DNA of 64,000 nucleotides from Streptomyces sp. NBC_00440 (GCF_036014215.1 NZ_CP107921.1:7747501-7811500); one strand, 5' to 3'; counted from the stretch's first letter, positions 1-9,501 are shown. Translations and numbers: made by a program. Notes: generated by a model from the sequence alone, not told the origin.

Positions 1-3000
1 TCGCGCTGGCCTTCGTCGTCGTCTTCAGCCTGGTCACCGTGTCGGTCCTGTCCTTCGCCGGCACGGGACTGAAAGCCGCGAGCGTGTACGTCGACCAGGG
101 CAAGCGGAGCTACAGCGCGGACGGTGCCACGCAGCTCGCGATCAAGAACTTCTCGCAGGGCAACCCGTGCGCCGACTACACCGGCCCGCCGATCAACGGC
201 CGGCAGATGATCGTCCACTGCGACCCCCTCAACGCGTCTCCCGCAACCGCGCGCGCGACCCAACCGCAGGACGCGCTGCGCAGCATGGGCCGGACGGCGA
301 AGGACGGCATCAACGTGACCACGCACGGTCTGCGCGTGCAGGGCAGCGTGTTCTCCCACTCGGACATCACCACCGGCGCCGGCGCCTCGATGAAGGTGTC
401 CGGCGACGTGTCCGCCGTCGGCGACTGCTCCAGTGCCGTGTCACAGACCCAGTTGCCCCCGGCCCAGGCGCCGTACGTGCACGACTGCGCCAACGACACC
501 CCATCGGCTCCCGCCGACGAGGCCGTGGGCGCCGACCCGGACTACACCCCGCCGGCCACGGCCGTCCCGGTCCGGCAGACGGTGCCCGCGTGCCCCGACG
601 CCGGTTCCTGGCTGGTGCGGTTGCGGCCCGGCTACTACGACGACGCCCGCGCTCTCACCCGCCTCACCGGTGGCGATTGCCACAACGTCGTCGTGTGGCT
701 GCAACCGGGCATCTACTACTTCGACTTCACCTTCACCGGCGGCACCGCGGTCTGGACGGTCGACGACCCCACGGTCAGCGTGGTCGGCGGCACGCAGGCA
801 GGCTGGGATCCCGGGGCCCCCGCCCGCCCGGCCATCCCCGACCCGGGCGGTTGCGACAGAACGCGGCCCGAAGGCGTCGAGGTCATGATGGGCGGCGGCA
901 GCCGATTCCAGGTCGACCGTGGACACGCCGAACTGTGCGCCCCGGTGACGCCGGACGCGCAGCAGGTGGCGGTGTACGGGGTCCAGCCGCCGAAGCCGTC
1001 ACACACGCTGAAGCCGACAGCGGTGGTCACGAACATCGGTTTCGCCAACCCGGGCCACGCTCTGACCAGTGGCGAACAGCCGACCCTGCCCGGGTGTTCG
1101 CAGCCAACGGGCACCGCGGGCTGCACGGCCGACGCTGTCCTCGACCCGGCGAAACGTCAGTCGGCCTCGATGCAGCTCGCCGGCTTCACCCCGCAGGTGC
1201 CGCCCGGCTCGGTCATCACCAGCGCGAAGCTGCGTGTCAGGCACGAGGACGACGGTGACCTGACCGCCCCCGGCGCGGTGAAGGTCACCACCGCCGTCGG
1301 CGGAGACATCTGCCGCACCGACAACCTGCCCCGGCACACGGCGCTCGCCACGGATCCTCCGATCGACCTGCTGGGTGCGTGCGGGCTCGCCGACCCGACT
1401 CGGCTCACCGACCTGGCAGTGACCTACGCCGCCACCCTGGACACCGACGGCACCTCCGCCAAGGAACGCCTGGACGGCATCTGGCTGGAGGTCGCCTACC
1501 GCACACCGACCACGTTCAAGCCGACCGCCGTGACCGCATCGACCGGGTTCACCGCTACCGGCACCCATCCCAACGACGCCCTGGAGATCGGCGAGCAGCC
1601 GGCACCGTCGGTGGCCGGCGCCGATCTGACCACGGCGGCCCCGTCCGCCTCGATCACCCTGGCCGGGTTCGGCCGGCCGCCCCTGCCGCCGGGGTCGACG
1701 ATCGACTCCGCCGTGCTACGGGTGGCCCATCGGGAGACCGGAGGCGCAGCGGCGCCCAGAATCACCGTCACCCCCGGGGACGGCGGTGGCGGTTGCACCA
1801 ACCTGCCGCTCACCGCGCGGGCCGGCCTGGGCGACGACCGTGTCGACCTGAAGACATGCGGTATCACCGACCCCGCACAGCTGACCGGCCTGACCGCGAC
1901 CTACGCCGCCGGACTGAAGGCGGGCGGCGCAGCGGGCGCCGATTCCCTGGACGGCATATGGCTCGAAGTCGTCTACGACCCGCCGCCGCCCCGGCCGGCG
2001 ACGAGCGCGGAGTCGACGACGTTCACCTCCGCGAGCAGCGCCAAGGCGATCGACGGCGCCAACACGGCCCACGCCACACTCGACTCGGTCACCAGGCCGA
2101 CCGCCACCATCGACCTCGGCGGCTACGACACCGTTGCGGTGACGGCAGGCTCGGTCCTGGACGGGGCCCTGCTGCACGTCGCGCATCGCGACGATCCCGG
2201 GGCGGCCGGAGGACCGCCGCCGAAGGTCGCGGTCACCCTGACCGGGCCCGGCATACCCCACTCCTGCGCCACCTCGCAGAAGCTCACAGCGCACCAGGAC
2301 GCCCTGACCACCGACACCCTGGACCTGGTCGCCACCTGCGGACTGACCGACCCCGCCCAGCTGACCGGCGTGGTCGTGACCTACACCGCCACCCTCGGTG
2401 CCGGCAGCACCACCGCCACCGATCAGCTCGACGGCGTCAGCCTGGAACTGTCCTACCGCCCCCCGACCCCGGTACGGCCCACCAGGGCGACCAGCACCGC
2501 GACGCCCACCGCCGCCGCGTTCCTCAACCCCAAGAACGCGCAAGCGATCGACACCACCACCTCGACCTCGACGCTTGCCACGGTCACCCCGTCGGCGTCG
2601 ATCCGGCTCGACGCGTTCGCGACGCTGCCCCTGCCGGCGGGGGCGGTGATCGACAGGGTCGAGCTACGCGTATCCCACCAGGACGACGACACCACCCCGG
2701 CACCGCACTCGCCGACGGAGCCACCCACAGCCGCGCTGACCGTCTCCGGCACCGGCACCGCCTGCGACGCGGACCATGCCCTGACCGCCCATGAAGGGGC
2801 ACTCGGTGTCGACGTGGTCGACCTCGGAGCCTGCGGGGTCACGAAGGACGACCAGTTGTCCAAGCTCGCTGTCGACTATGCGGCGACGTTGGGCAAGGGC
2901 AGTACCGACGCCACCGACCAGCTCGACGGCGTCGAGCTCGACATCGTGTTCCGGGCCCCGTCCATCAGGGCCCTGTCCGGCTGCGTCACCGCGAGCAGCG

Positions 3001-3767
3001 GCTGCGCGGTGCTGAAGTCGGCCGACGACGCCGACACGACGACCGATCACAGCCGCCTGGTGATCAACGGCACCGTCTACGCGCCGACCGCTGCCGTCGA
3101 CCTGTCGATGAGCCAGGTCAGCTCGCAGGTCGTCACCCGCGGCATCATCGCCCGGACCATCGATCTCGGCATCAGCCCGACCACCGGATACCTCCGTCCG
3201 GTGATCGGAATCCCACCGGAGCCGGTGCTGTTCACGACCTATCCGGCCGTGACCGCGAAACCGGCGTCGGTCACCGCGATCACCAGGTTCACACCCCCGG
3301 CTCCCGGCGCGCCCGTCGACGTAACGGACGCCACCATCCCCGGCGGTGGCCAGGCGTCCCTCACGTTGGGCGGCTACGCCCAGCCGGCACCGGCCACGAC
3401 CGGACCGCTCGACCACGTCGTCCTGCGGGTGGCGCACCACGACGACGGCGATGTGGAGTCGGTGAAGATGTCGGTGGACTTCACCGGCAGCACCTGCTCC
3501 GGCGTCAACAACTCACTGGACGTGCCGGTCCATCTCGGTTCGAGCGGCCCGGTGACCGACCAGGTCGACCTGGCACCGTGTGGCCTGACCAAAGCCTCCC
3601 AGCTGGCCGGGCTGACCGTGACCTGTACCGTCACCGCCGGGAGCGGCGGCGCGACCGAGCACCTCGGCGGCACCCGGATCGACCTGCTGTCCGGCCCGCT
3701 CGTCCAGGCCGCCGTGTCCTTCGACGGCCACGCCGGCACCGTCAAGCAGTGGACGGTCCTGCCATGA
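1..3767 (+). CDS. PilX-like type IV pilus protein with five repeated modules, 5' end outside window
   Basis: The frame is open from base 3, so the true start lies before the window; the GTG at 39 is internal. The first visible residues form a hydrophobic stretch followed by SFAGTGLKAAS and YSADGA, the pattern of a PilX/pseudopilin membrane anchor. The rest is an extracellular-looking protein of over 1,200 residues. From about base 1009 a module of roughly 150 residues occurs five times (near 1009, 1515, 1996, 2476 and 3247). Each copy carries a strand resembling LRVAH, a paired cysteine (the second in a CG[LIV]T-type motif) and, in the first four, a closing LDGxxLE strand. A non-repeated stretch separates copies four and five. 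The stop overlaps the start of pilT, so the two are translationally coupled. Likely a minor pilin or tip/adhesin component. Assignment to the pilus rests on the N-terminus and the neighbour; the module fold is unknown to me. Confidence 0.7.
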   Translation, partial: ALAFVVVFSLVTVSVLSFAGTGLKAASVYVDQGKRSYSADGATQLAIKNFSQGNPCADYTGPPINGRQMIVHCDPLNASPATARATQPQDALRSMGRTAKDGINVTTHGLRVQGSVFSHSDITTGAGASMKVSGDVSAVGDCSSAVSQTQLPPAQAPYVHDCANDTPSAPADEAVGADPDYTPPATAVPVRQTVPACPDAGSWLVRLRPGYYDDARALTRLTGGDCHNVVVWLQPGIYYFDFTFTGGTAVWTVDDPTVSVVGGTQAGWDPGAPARPAIPDPGGCDRTRPEGVEVMMGGGSRFQVDRGHAELCAPVTPDAQQVAVYGVQPPKPSHTLKPTAVVTNIGFANPGHALTSGEQPTLPGCSQPTGTAGCTADAVLDPAKRQSASMQLAGFTPQVPPGSVITSAKLRVRHEDDGDLTAPGAVKVTTAVGGDICRTDNLPRHTALATDPPIDLLGACGLADPTRLTDLAVTYAATLDTDGTSAKERLDGIWLEVAYRTPTTFKPTAVTASTGFTATGTHPNDALEIGEQPAPSVAGADLTTAAPSASITLAGFGRPPLPPGSTIDSAVLRVAHRETGGAAAPRITVTPGDGGGGCTNLPLTARAGLGDDRVDLKTCGITDPAQLTGLTATYAAGLKAGGAAGADSLDGIWLEVVYDPPPPRPATSAESTTFTSASSAKAIDGANTAHATLDSVTRPTATIDLGGYDTVAVTAGSVLDGALLHVAHRDDPGAAGGPPPKVAVTLTGPGIPHSCATSQKLTAHQDALTTDTLDLVATCGLTDPAQLTGVVVTYTATLGAGSTTATDQLDGVSLELSYRPPTPVRPTRATSTATPTAAAFLNPKNAQAIDTTTSTSTLATVTPSASIRLDAFATLPLPAGAVIDRVELRVSHQDDDTTPAPHSPTEPPTAALTVSGTGTACDADHALTAHEGALGVDVVDLGACGVTKDDQLSKLAVDYAATLGKGSTDATDQLDGVELDIVFRAPSIRALSGCVTASSGCAVLKSADDADTTTDHSRLVINGTVYAPTAAVDLSMSQVSSQVVTRGIIARTIDLGISPTTGYLRPVIGIPPEPVLFTTYPAVTAKPASVTAITRFTPPAPGAPVDVTDATIPGGGQASLTLGGYAQPAPATTGPLDHVVLRVAHHDDGDVESVKMSVDFTGSTCSGVNNSLDVPVHLGSSGPVTDQVDLAPCGLTKASQLAGLTVTCTVTAGSGGATEHLGGTRIDLLSGPLVQAAVSFDGHAGTVKQWTVLP
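1009..3700 (+). repeat. Five-copy ~150-residue module within the PilX-like protein
   Basis: Copies start near 1009, 1515, 1996, 2476 and 3247; a unique segment lies at about 2961-3240. Shared features in order: a [FL]KPT-like opening in copies 1 and 2 with looser matches later, a small hydrophobic strand such as SITLAGF, an LRVAHxD-like strand, a first cysteine, then a second cysteine in a CG[LIV]TDP-like turn, and a VxYAATL strand. The two cysteines per copy suggest one disulfide per module. The copies differ enough that this is old protein-level duplication rather than recent DNA duplication. Confidence 0.75.
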
Positions 3768-4876
3768 GCAAACACGCCACCTTGGAGGCCACCATGCCCG
3801 GGCCGAGTTCCGCGAACATTGACCACCTGCTCGGTGAGCTGTGGGAGCGGGGCGGCAGCGACCTGCTGCTCACCGCCGGATCGGCGCCGTTCCTCCGCGT
3901 CGACGGCGCCCTGCGACCGGTCGAGGGGGCCGCGCTGACCGAGCCGGAGGTCGATCGCCTGGTGACCGGGGTGCTGGGCGAGGAACTCACGGAACGGTTC
4001 CGCCAGGAGAAGCAGGTCGATTTCGCGTTCAGCTGGGGGGAGAAGGCCAGGCTGCGCGGGAACGCTTTCGTGCAGCGCGGCGCGTCGGCGCTGGCGCTGC
4101 GGATCATCCCGTTCGACGTGCCGTCGTCCGAGCAGCTCGGGCTCCCCCCGGTCGTCATCGGATGGGCGGGCATGCCGCGCGGGTTCGTGCTGGTCACCGG
4201 GCCGACCGGTTCTGGGAAGTCGACAAGCCTGGCGGCGCTCCTCGACTACGTCAACACGCACCGGTCGGTGCACATCCTCACCATTGAGGACCCGATCGAG
4301 TACCTGCACCGGCACAAGCGCTCGGCGGTCAACCAGCGTGAGGTCGGTACCGACACCGACTCATTCCCGGCCGCGCTGCGCTCGGCCCTGCGCGAGGATC
4401 CCGACGTCCTGCTCCTCGGCGAGATGCGCGACCCGGAGAGCATCTCCGCGGCCCTGACCATCGCCGAGACCGGGCACCTGGTGTTCGCGACCCTGCACAC
4501 CAACGACACGTCGCAGACGCTGGACCGCATCGTCGACGTGTTCCCGGCCGAGCAACAGCCGCAGATCCGGCTGCAATTGGCGCATACCCTGGTCGGCATC
4601 CTCAACCAGACGCTCATCCCCCGGGTCGGCGGGGGCCGGGTGGCCGCCTTCGAGGTGCTGGTAGGCACGTCGGCGATCCGCAACCTGATCCGCGAGGGCA
4701 AGACTCGCCAGATCCGCAACATGATCTCGACCGGCCACCGTGAAGGCATGCAGACTCTTGAGACCAGCATCAACGCCCTCGTCGCGGCAGGCACCATCGC
4801 CTACGAGGACGCCGTGTCGTACACGGCCTGCCCGGAGGACATCCAGCGGCCCCACGTCCCGGTCGGTCGCATCTGA
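3764..4876 (+). CDS. pilT: Type IV pilus retraction ATPase PilT
   Basis: Hexameric cytoplasmic ATPase that powers pilus retraction. The 370-residue product has the usual PilT length and order: N-terminal PAS-like domain, Walker A GPTGSGKST near residue 146, the Asp box around IEDPIEY, a Walker B region DPDVLLLGEMRD near 212, and the His box HTNDTSQTLDR. The AIRNLIREGKT segment near residue 304 is the signature that separates retraction ATPases from PilB extension ATPases. The ATG overlaps the stop of the PilX-like gene (ATGA), which fixes the start. Pilus biogenesis genes such as pilB, pilC or pilM are not in the window and would be expected before base 1. Twitching-type pili are unusual in Streptomyces, which grow as hyphae. 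Confidence 0.93.
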   Translation: MSKHATLEATMPGPSSANIDHLLGELWERGGSDLLLTAGSAPFLRVDGALRPVEGAALTEPEVDRLVTGVLGEELTERFRQEKQVDFAFSWGEKARLRGNAFVQRGASALALRIIPFDVPSSEQLGLPPVVIGWAGMPRGFVLVTGPTGSGKSTSLAALLDYVNTHRSVHILTIEDPIEYLHRHKRSAVNQREVGTDTDSFPAALRSALREDPDVLLLGEMRDPESISAALTIAETGHLVFATLHTNDTSQTLDRIVDVFPAEQQPQIRLQLAHTLVGILNQTLIPRVGGGRVAAFEVLVGTSAIRNLIREGKTRQIRNMISTGHREGMQTLETSINALVAAGTIAYEDAVSYTACPEDIQRPHVPVGRI

Positions 4877-5053
4877 CCGCCCGTTGGGCAGCGTCTCGAA
4901 GTGACAGCCTGGACCACGGAGGCCGATCGCGCGGGATTCACTCCGCTCGACGACGAGTGCGCCCCGCGACGTGACCGGACTTCACGTGGGCGTCTGTCGC
5001 CGGAGTCGGTGTTCGGCGCTCTTTTTCGGTCCGAGGTTCGGAATGTGTGCAGG
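4877..5053. other. Gap between convergent pilT and pirin genes
   Basis: I see no open frame with a ribosome binding site and no strong terminator stem. A weak inverted pair ACGTGA/TCACGT with a 7-base loop lies around 4970, too short to call a terminator. Confidence 0.4.
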
Positions 5054-6019
5054 TCAACGCACCCGACCTCGCGGCTTCAGGGCCACGGGGGGCAGTTCGG
5101 GGGCGGTCAGCCGATCGCCGTCGTAGCCCTTGACCTCACCGAAGCGGGTGCCCTCCTCCCAGTCCGAACGGGCCTGTGTGATCTCGTCGTTGGAGCGGCC
5201 GATGAAGTTCCACCACATGACGATCTCCTCCGCGAACGGCTCGCCGCCCAGCAGCATCAGGCCCGCGTCCGAGACAGCGCGCAACGGCAGTTCCCTGCGT
5301 CCGCAGCCGAGATAGAGCATCGAGCCGGGCTGGACCGGTACGCCGTCCACGGAGGCCTCGCCCGACATCGCCAGGACCGCGTACTCGAAGTCCGGATCCA
5401 GTGGCAGGGCCGCCTCCGTTCCCGCGGCGAGGGCCAGGTCGGCGCCGACCAGCGGGCTGTACGTCGTGCCGGGGGAGAGGGTGCCGTCGAGTTCGCCCAG
5501 AATGACCGTTGCCGTGAGACCCGGGGCCTGCACGGTCGGCAGGTTCGCGTGGTGCTGGAAGTGCGGCTCGACCGTGCGGTGGGCTCCGGGCAGTGCGACC
5601 CAGAGCTGCGCGCCGTGCAGATAGCGGGCGTGCTTGGCGGGGCTCTCCTCCGAGTGGCTGATCGCCCGGCCCGACGTCATGAGTCCCAGCTCGCCCGGGC
5701 GCACGGTCTGCAGGCTGCCCGTGCTGTCCCGGTGCAGCACTTCCCCCTCGTGCAGCCAGCTCACCGTCTGGAGGCCCATGTGGGGGTGCGGCGGGATCTG
5801 CATTCCGGGTTCGCCGGCGATGTCGTCGGGTCCGTAGTGGTCCACGAAGGCCCAGGCGCCGATCATGCGGCGGCCGAGATTGGGCAGCAGTCGGCGTACC
5901 TCGGTCGATTCGCCGAGTTTCACCTTGCGTGGGCTGAGAAGTTCGCGGACCGGCTCGCCCGGGACGAAGCCGCGGCCGCCGCAGACGGAGAGGGTCGCCT
6001 GGCGATCGAGATTGCTCAT
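5054..6019 (-). CDS. Pirin family protein (cupin)
   Basis: A 321-residue bicupin protein. The metal-site motifs are intact: HPHMG at residues 78-82 and HSE at 122-124, matching the His-x-His and His-x-Glu ligands of human pirin. Some bacterial pirins act as quercetin 2,3-dioxygenases and others bind metabolic enzymes, so the substrate cannot be read from sequence. I chose the ATG giving MSNLDRQ because the upstream extension is basic, low in complexity and unlike pirins. It is a single gene, convergent with pilT and divergent from the PdxH-like gene. Confidence 0.9.
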   Translation of the reverse strand: MSNLDRQATLSVCGGRGFVPGEPVRELLSPRKVKLGESTEVRRLLPNLGRRMIGAWAFVDHYGPDDIAGEPGMQIPPHPHMGLQTVSWLHEGEVLHRDSTGSLQTVRPGELGLMTSGRAISHSEESPAKHARYLHGAQLWVALPGAHRTVEPHFQHHANLPTVQAPGLTATVILGELDGTLSPGTTYSPLVGADLALAAGTEAALPLDPDFEYAVLAMSGEASVDGVPVQPGSMLYLGCGRRELPLRAVSDAGLMLLGGEPFAEEIVMWWNFIGRSNDEITQARSDWEEGTRFGEVKGYDGDRLTAPELPPVALKPRGRVR

Positions 6020-6231
6020 GCTGCCCAACCTAGACCCGGGGCGGGGCGCCGCACATCCGATGACACCTCTGGACGCGAAGGCGGCCGCAAGTACGCTCCG
6101 GCGCGACCGCAAGTGATCTGCTCGGCACGAGAGTTGCGGCTTCGTGGCCAAGGGCGTGCGAAACCACCGCCGGCAGCGTTATGTTCAATTACGGAACTAA
6201 ATGCACGGCTACGCGGACGGATGGAGAGACA

Positions 6232-6957
6232 GTGGGTCAGCACCTCGCGGATACAGCGGCGGAGGCCGGCGGCACGGACGTATCGGGAGCGGGCAGTCTG
6301 CCTGCGGACGCGCTGCGTGAGCTGCTCCGGGGCCTGGACGTCCTGTCGGGGGAACTGCCCGAGTTCGACCCGGGCGCCGCCCCGGCGGATCCCACTGCGC
6401 TCTTCACCGAATGGCTTCTGGGGGCAGTGGCAGCAGGCGTTCCCGAACCGCACGCGATGACCCTCTCCACCGTGGACGCCCAGGGGGATCCCGCCGCGCG
6501 TGTGCTGATCCTCAAGGGCCTGGACGCGAACGGCTGGAAGTTCGCCGTGCACGGCGAGAGTCCGAAGGGCCGGGAGCTGGCCGGACGCGGGCGCGCCGCG
6601 CTCACCTTCTACTGGCCCCTCCAGGCGCGGCAGGTACGGGTACGGGGCCCGGTGGCCGGCGAGTCCGCCGAGCGGAGCGCGGCGGACTTCCTCGCGCGCT
6701 CCCCGGCGGCCCGTGCCGAGGCGCTGCTCGGTCTGCAGAGCAGGCCGCTCCAGGACCTGGTGGAGCGGGACGAGGCGACCCGTCAGTCGCTGGAACGGGT
6801 CGGCCGCGAACCGGGGCTCGTCCCGCCGGAGTGGACGCTTTACGCACTGCGCCCTGAGAGCGTCGAGTTCTGGCAGGGGGACGGCGACCGCCGGCACACC
6901 CGGCTCAACTACCACCGGAACGGGGAGGGATGGGACAAGTGCCTGCTGTGGCCCTGA
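6232..6957 (+). CDS. Pyridoxamine 5'-phosphate oxidase-like flavoprotein (PdxH/PhzG family)
   Basis: A 241-residue FMN split-barrel protein. It shows the FMN-binding segments RVLILKG (residues 90-96) and FYWPLQARQVRVRG (127-140) and the C-terminal substrate region around VEFWQG. True PdxH ends in a conserved RLxP where the arginine contacts pyridoxal phosphate. This protein ends in CLLWP, so that arginine is missing. It could be a PdxH paralogue with a different substrate, as PhzG is. The GTG start was chosen because a GGAGAG ribosome site sits just upstream; an in-frame ATG 51 bases earlier lacks one. Confidence 0.8.
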   Translation: MGQHLADTAAEAGGTDVSGAGSLPADALRELLRGLDVLSGELPEFDPGAAPADPTALFTEWLLGAVAAGVPEPHAMTLSTVDAQGDPAARVLILKGLDANGWKFAVHGESPKGRELAGRGRAALTFYWPLQARQVRVRGPVAGESAERSAADFLARSPAARAEALLGLQSRPLQDLVERDEATRQSLERVGREPGLVPPEWTLYALRPESVEFWQGDGDRRHTRLNYHRNGEGWDKCLLWP

Positions 6958-6986
6958 CAGGTCGCTGAGAACCGCGTTCATCCTGG

Positions 6987-7022
6987 CCCCGGACGCCCCG
7001 GACGCCCCGGACGCCCCGGACG
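6987..7022. repeat. Four tandem copies of a 9-bp unit
   Basis: The unit CCCCGGACG is repeated four times without error, in the gap between the PdxH-like gene and the transporter operon. It is a likely replication-slippage array. It lies about 100 bases before the transporter start, so it could change promoter spacing if its copy number varies. Confidence 0.85.
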
Positions 7023-7125
7023 GATTACGGCCCCGGGTGTCCCGGGCTCCTGACCGTCCCGCTCCGCACACCCGAACGGGCCATCAGGGCGGGCACCGCC
7101 CCCGGCGTCGGACTCCAATGGACGG

Positions 7126-7797
7126 ATGACCGCGCCTCCGCACGACTGCCTCGCGCGCAATGAGTGGATCTGTGGTGCGTATCTGTCGACCCGCAAGTCC
7201 ATCCTGTGGGACGCGGCCCTCCAGCACGTCCAGCTGACGGCCGTCTCCGTGCTGGTCGGGCTGCTGCTCGCCGTCCCCCTCGCCGTAGCGGCGCGCCGCT
7301 GGCGGTGGGCCGCAGGTCCGGCGCTCGGGATCACCACCGTGCTCTACACGATCCCGTCCCTCGCGATGTTCTCGCTGCTCCTGCCGGTGTACGGGCTCTC
7401 CGCCTCGCTGGTGATCGCCGGGCTCGTCCTCTACTCGCTCACCCTGCTGGTGCGGAACATCCTCGCCGGGCTGCGCGCCGTGCCCGAGGAGACGCGGCAG
7501 GCCGCCCGGGGCATGGGATACGGGCCGATCCGGCTGCTGCTCGCCGTCGAGCTGCCGCTGTCGCTCCCCGCCGCGATGGCGGGACTGCGTATCGCGACCG
7601 TCTCGGCCGTCTCACTCGTCACCGTGGGCGCCATCGTCGGATACGGCGGTCTCGGCAACCTCATCTACAGCGGGATGAACAGCTACTTCAAGGCCCAGGT
7701 GCTGACAGCCTCCGTGCTCTGCGTGCTCATCGCCGTCGCCGCCGACCTCGTACTCCTCGGTGTGCAACGGCTGCTCACACCATGGACCCGCGTATGA
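7126..7797 (+). CDS. Osmoprotectant (glycine betaine/choline) ABC transporter permease 1
   Basis: A 223-residue membrane protein with about six helices, of the OpuCB/ProW type. The cytoplasmic coupling loop is visible as EETRQAARGMGYGP near residue 121, with the AxGM core used by this transporter class. It pairs with the next permease to form the membrane channel for uptake of compatible solutes. The final codons overlap the next start (ATGA), so the genes are translationally coupled. Confidence 0.88.
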   Translation: MTAPPHDCLARNEWICGAYLSTRKSILWDAALQHVQLTAVSVLVGLLLAVPLAVAARRWRWAAGPALGITTVLYTIPSLAMFSLLLPVYGLSASLVIAGLVLYSLTLLVRNILAGLRAVPEETRQAARGMGYGPIRLLLAVELPLSLPAAMAGLRIATVSAVSLVTVGAIVGYGGLGNLIYSGMNSYFKAQVLTASVLCVLIAVAADLVLLGVQRLLTPWTRV

Positions 7798-8468
7798 ACA
7801 CGCTCTCCTCCGCCTGGTCCTGGCTCACCAGCCCGGCCAACTGGTCCGGCAGCGACGGAATCACCCACCGGATCACCCAGCACATCTTCCTCACCGTCGT
7901 CTGCCTCGCGCTGAGCTGCCTGATCGCGCTGCCGGTCGCCGTGGTGCTCGGTCACATCGGCAAAGGAGGCGCGCTCGCCGTCAACATCTCCAACGTCGGA
8001 CGTGCCGTCCCCACCTTCGCCGTGCTCGTCCTGCTGCTGCTCACGCCGCTCGGTATGCACGGTGAATGGCCGACCATTATCGCGCTGGTGCTCTTCGCCG
8101 TACCGCCGCTGCTCACCAACGCCTATGTCGGGATGCGCGAGGTCGACCAGGACGTGGTCAGTGCGGCCCGGGGGATGGGCATGACAGGGCGACAACTGCT
8201 GTTTCACGTGGAACTGCCGCTTGCGTCGCCTTTGATCCTCACCGGGATGCGGATCGCCGCCGTACAGCTGGTCGCCACGGCCACCCTCGCGGCGCTCGCC
8301 GGCGGTGGCGGTCTCGGACGGATCATCACCGCCGGTTTCAATCTCGCCTCCACGCCGCAGGTGGTGGCGGGCGCGCTGCTGGTAGCCGTTTTCGCGCTGC
8401 TGGTGGAGGCGGTGTTCGTGGTCGGCCAGCGGCTGGCGCCCGCGTGGGCGAGAGGCAGTACGGAGTGA
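7794..8468 (+). CDS. Osmoprotectant ABC transporter permease 2
   Basis: A 224-residue partner permease of the OpuCD type, with the coupling loop DVVSAARGMGMTG near residue 120 and about six helices. Two in-frame ATGs exist; I prefer the one overlapping the previous stop (ATGA) over the one 12 bases earlier. Its own stop overlaps the GTG of the binding-protein gene. Confidence 0.88.
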   Translation: MNTLSSAWSWLTSPANWSGSDGITHRITQHIFLTVVCLALSCLIALPVAVVLGHIGKGGALAVNISNVGRAVPTFAVLVLLLLTPLGMHGEWPTIIALVLFAVPPLLTNAYVGMREVDQDVVSAARGMGMTGRQLLFHVELPLASPLILTGMRIAAVQLVATATLAALAGGGGLGRIITAGFNLASTPQVVAGALLVAVFALLVEAVFVVGQRLAPAWARGSTE

Positions 8469-9415
8469 GGGCGCGCCGGGCCGGAACCCGGCTGCTGCTG
8501 GGATCGCTCCTGCTCACAGTCACGGCCTGCACCACCGGCCCCGCACTGGAGAACCGCGGAACGGTCACGGCGCCGCCCGGCGACAGCAAGCAGCTGACCA
8601 TCGGCACCGCGGGCTTCACCGAGAGCGATCTGCTCGCCCAGATGTACGCGCTGCTGCTGCACCGGGCCGGATACCGCACCGGCATCCTGTCCGTGACCAA
8701 CAGGGAACTCTACGAACCGGCCCTGGAGAGCGGACAGATCGACGTCGTGCCGGAGTACGCCGCCACCTTCGCCGACTGGCTGAACACCAAGGTGAAGGGC
8801 TCAGGGGCGCCGCCCGCCGGATCGCCCGACCGCAGGGCCACCATGAAGGCTCTGCGCGGCCTGGCGACACCGCGCGGTCTCACGGTCCTGAATCCGGGAC
8901 GGGCCGTCGACCAGAACGCCTACGCGGTCACCGCGGCCTATGCCGCACGGCACCATCTGAAGACCCTCAGCGATCTGGGGAAGTCCGGACTCCCGGTGAG
9001 GCTCGCCGCCGGTGACGAATGCGTCCAGCGTCCTTACTGCGAGCCCGGGCTGAAGAAGACGTACGGCATCCGCATCACCGGGATCGACCCCAAGGGCGTC
9101 GGCACCACCCCGGCCAAACAGGCGGTGCAGAACGGGCAGGACCAGATGGTGCTGACGACGACCACGGACGCCACCCTCGGCGCCTTCGGCCTCGTCATCC
9201 TCCGGGACGACAAGCACCTGCAGAACGCCGACTGCATCGTGCCCGTCGTCAACCGGTCCCGCGCAGGGAGCCGCGGTGTCACCGGCGCGCTCGACCGGCT
9301 CAACGCCGTACTGACCACCAAGGACCTGGCGTCGCTCAATGAGCAGGTGGACAGCTGGCGGCGGCTGCCCGAGGACGTCGCCAGGAACTACCTGCGCTCG
9401 AAGCACCTGCTCTGA
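8465..9415 (+). CDS. Osmoprotectant ABC transporter substrate-binding lipoprotein
   Basis: A 316-residue secreted binding protein of the OpuAC/ProX type. The N-terminus is arginine-rich and followed by a hydrophobic core ending in a lipobox with Cys22 (LLTVTAC), so it should be lipid-anchored outside the membrane. The mature part starts with TIGTAGFTES and contains QIDVVPEYAAT, both typical of quaternary-amine binding proteins. The GTG overlaps the preceding stop (GTGA). The cognate ATPase gene faces this one across an 86-base gap. Confidence 0.88.
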   Translation: MRARRAGTRLLLGSLLLTVTACTTGPALENRGTVTAPPGDSKQLTIGTAGFTESDLLAQMYALLLHRAGYRTGILSVTNRELYEPALESGQIDVVPEYAATFADWLNTKVKGSGAPPAGSPDRRATMKALRGLATPRGLTVLNPGRAVDQNAYAVTAAYAARHHLKTLSDLGKSGLPVRLAAGDECVQRPYCEPGLKKTYGIRITGIDPKGVGTTPAKQAVQNGQDQMVLTTTTDATLGAFGLVILRDDKHLQNADCIVPVVNRSRAGSRGVTGALDRLNAVLTTKDLASLNEQVDSWRRLPEDVARNYLRSKHLL

Positions 9416-9501
9416 ACGGCCCGCCGCCGCGCCGCCGCACGTTAGCCGCACCGCCGCACAGTCAGCCGCACCGCCTCACAGCTGCGTAACCGTCAGCGCG
9501 C

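Noticed and set aside
39-41. GTG as the start of the first gene
   Set aside because: The frame is open to base 3 and the hydrophobic anchor begins before the GTG, so the gene starts outside the window.
4901-6460. Plus-strand frame of about 500 codons across pirin
   Set aside because: Antisense to the pirin gene, which has intact metal-site motifs; no ribosome site or domain on the plus strand.
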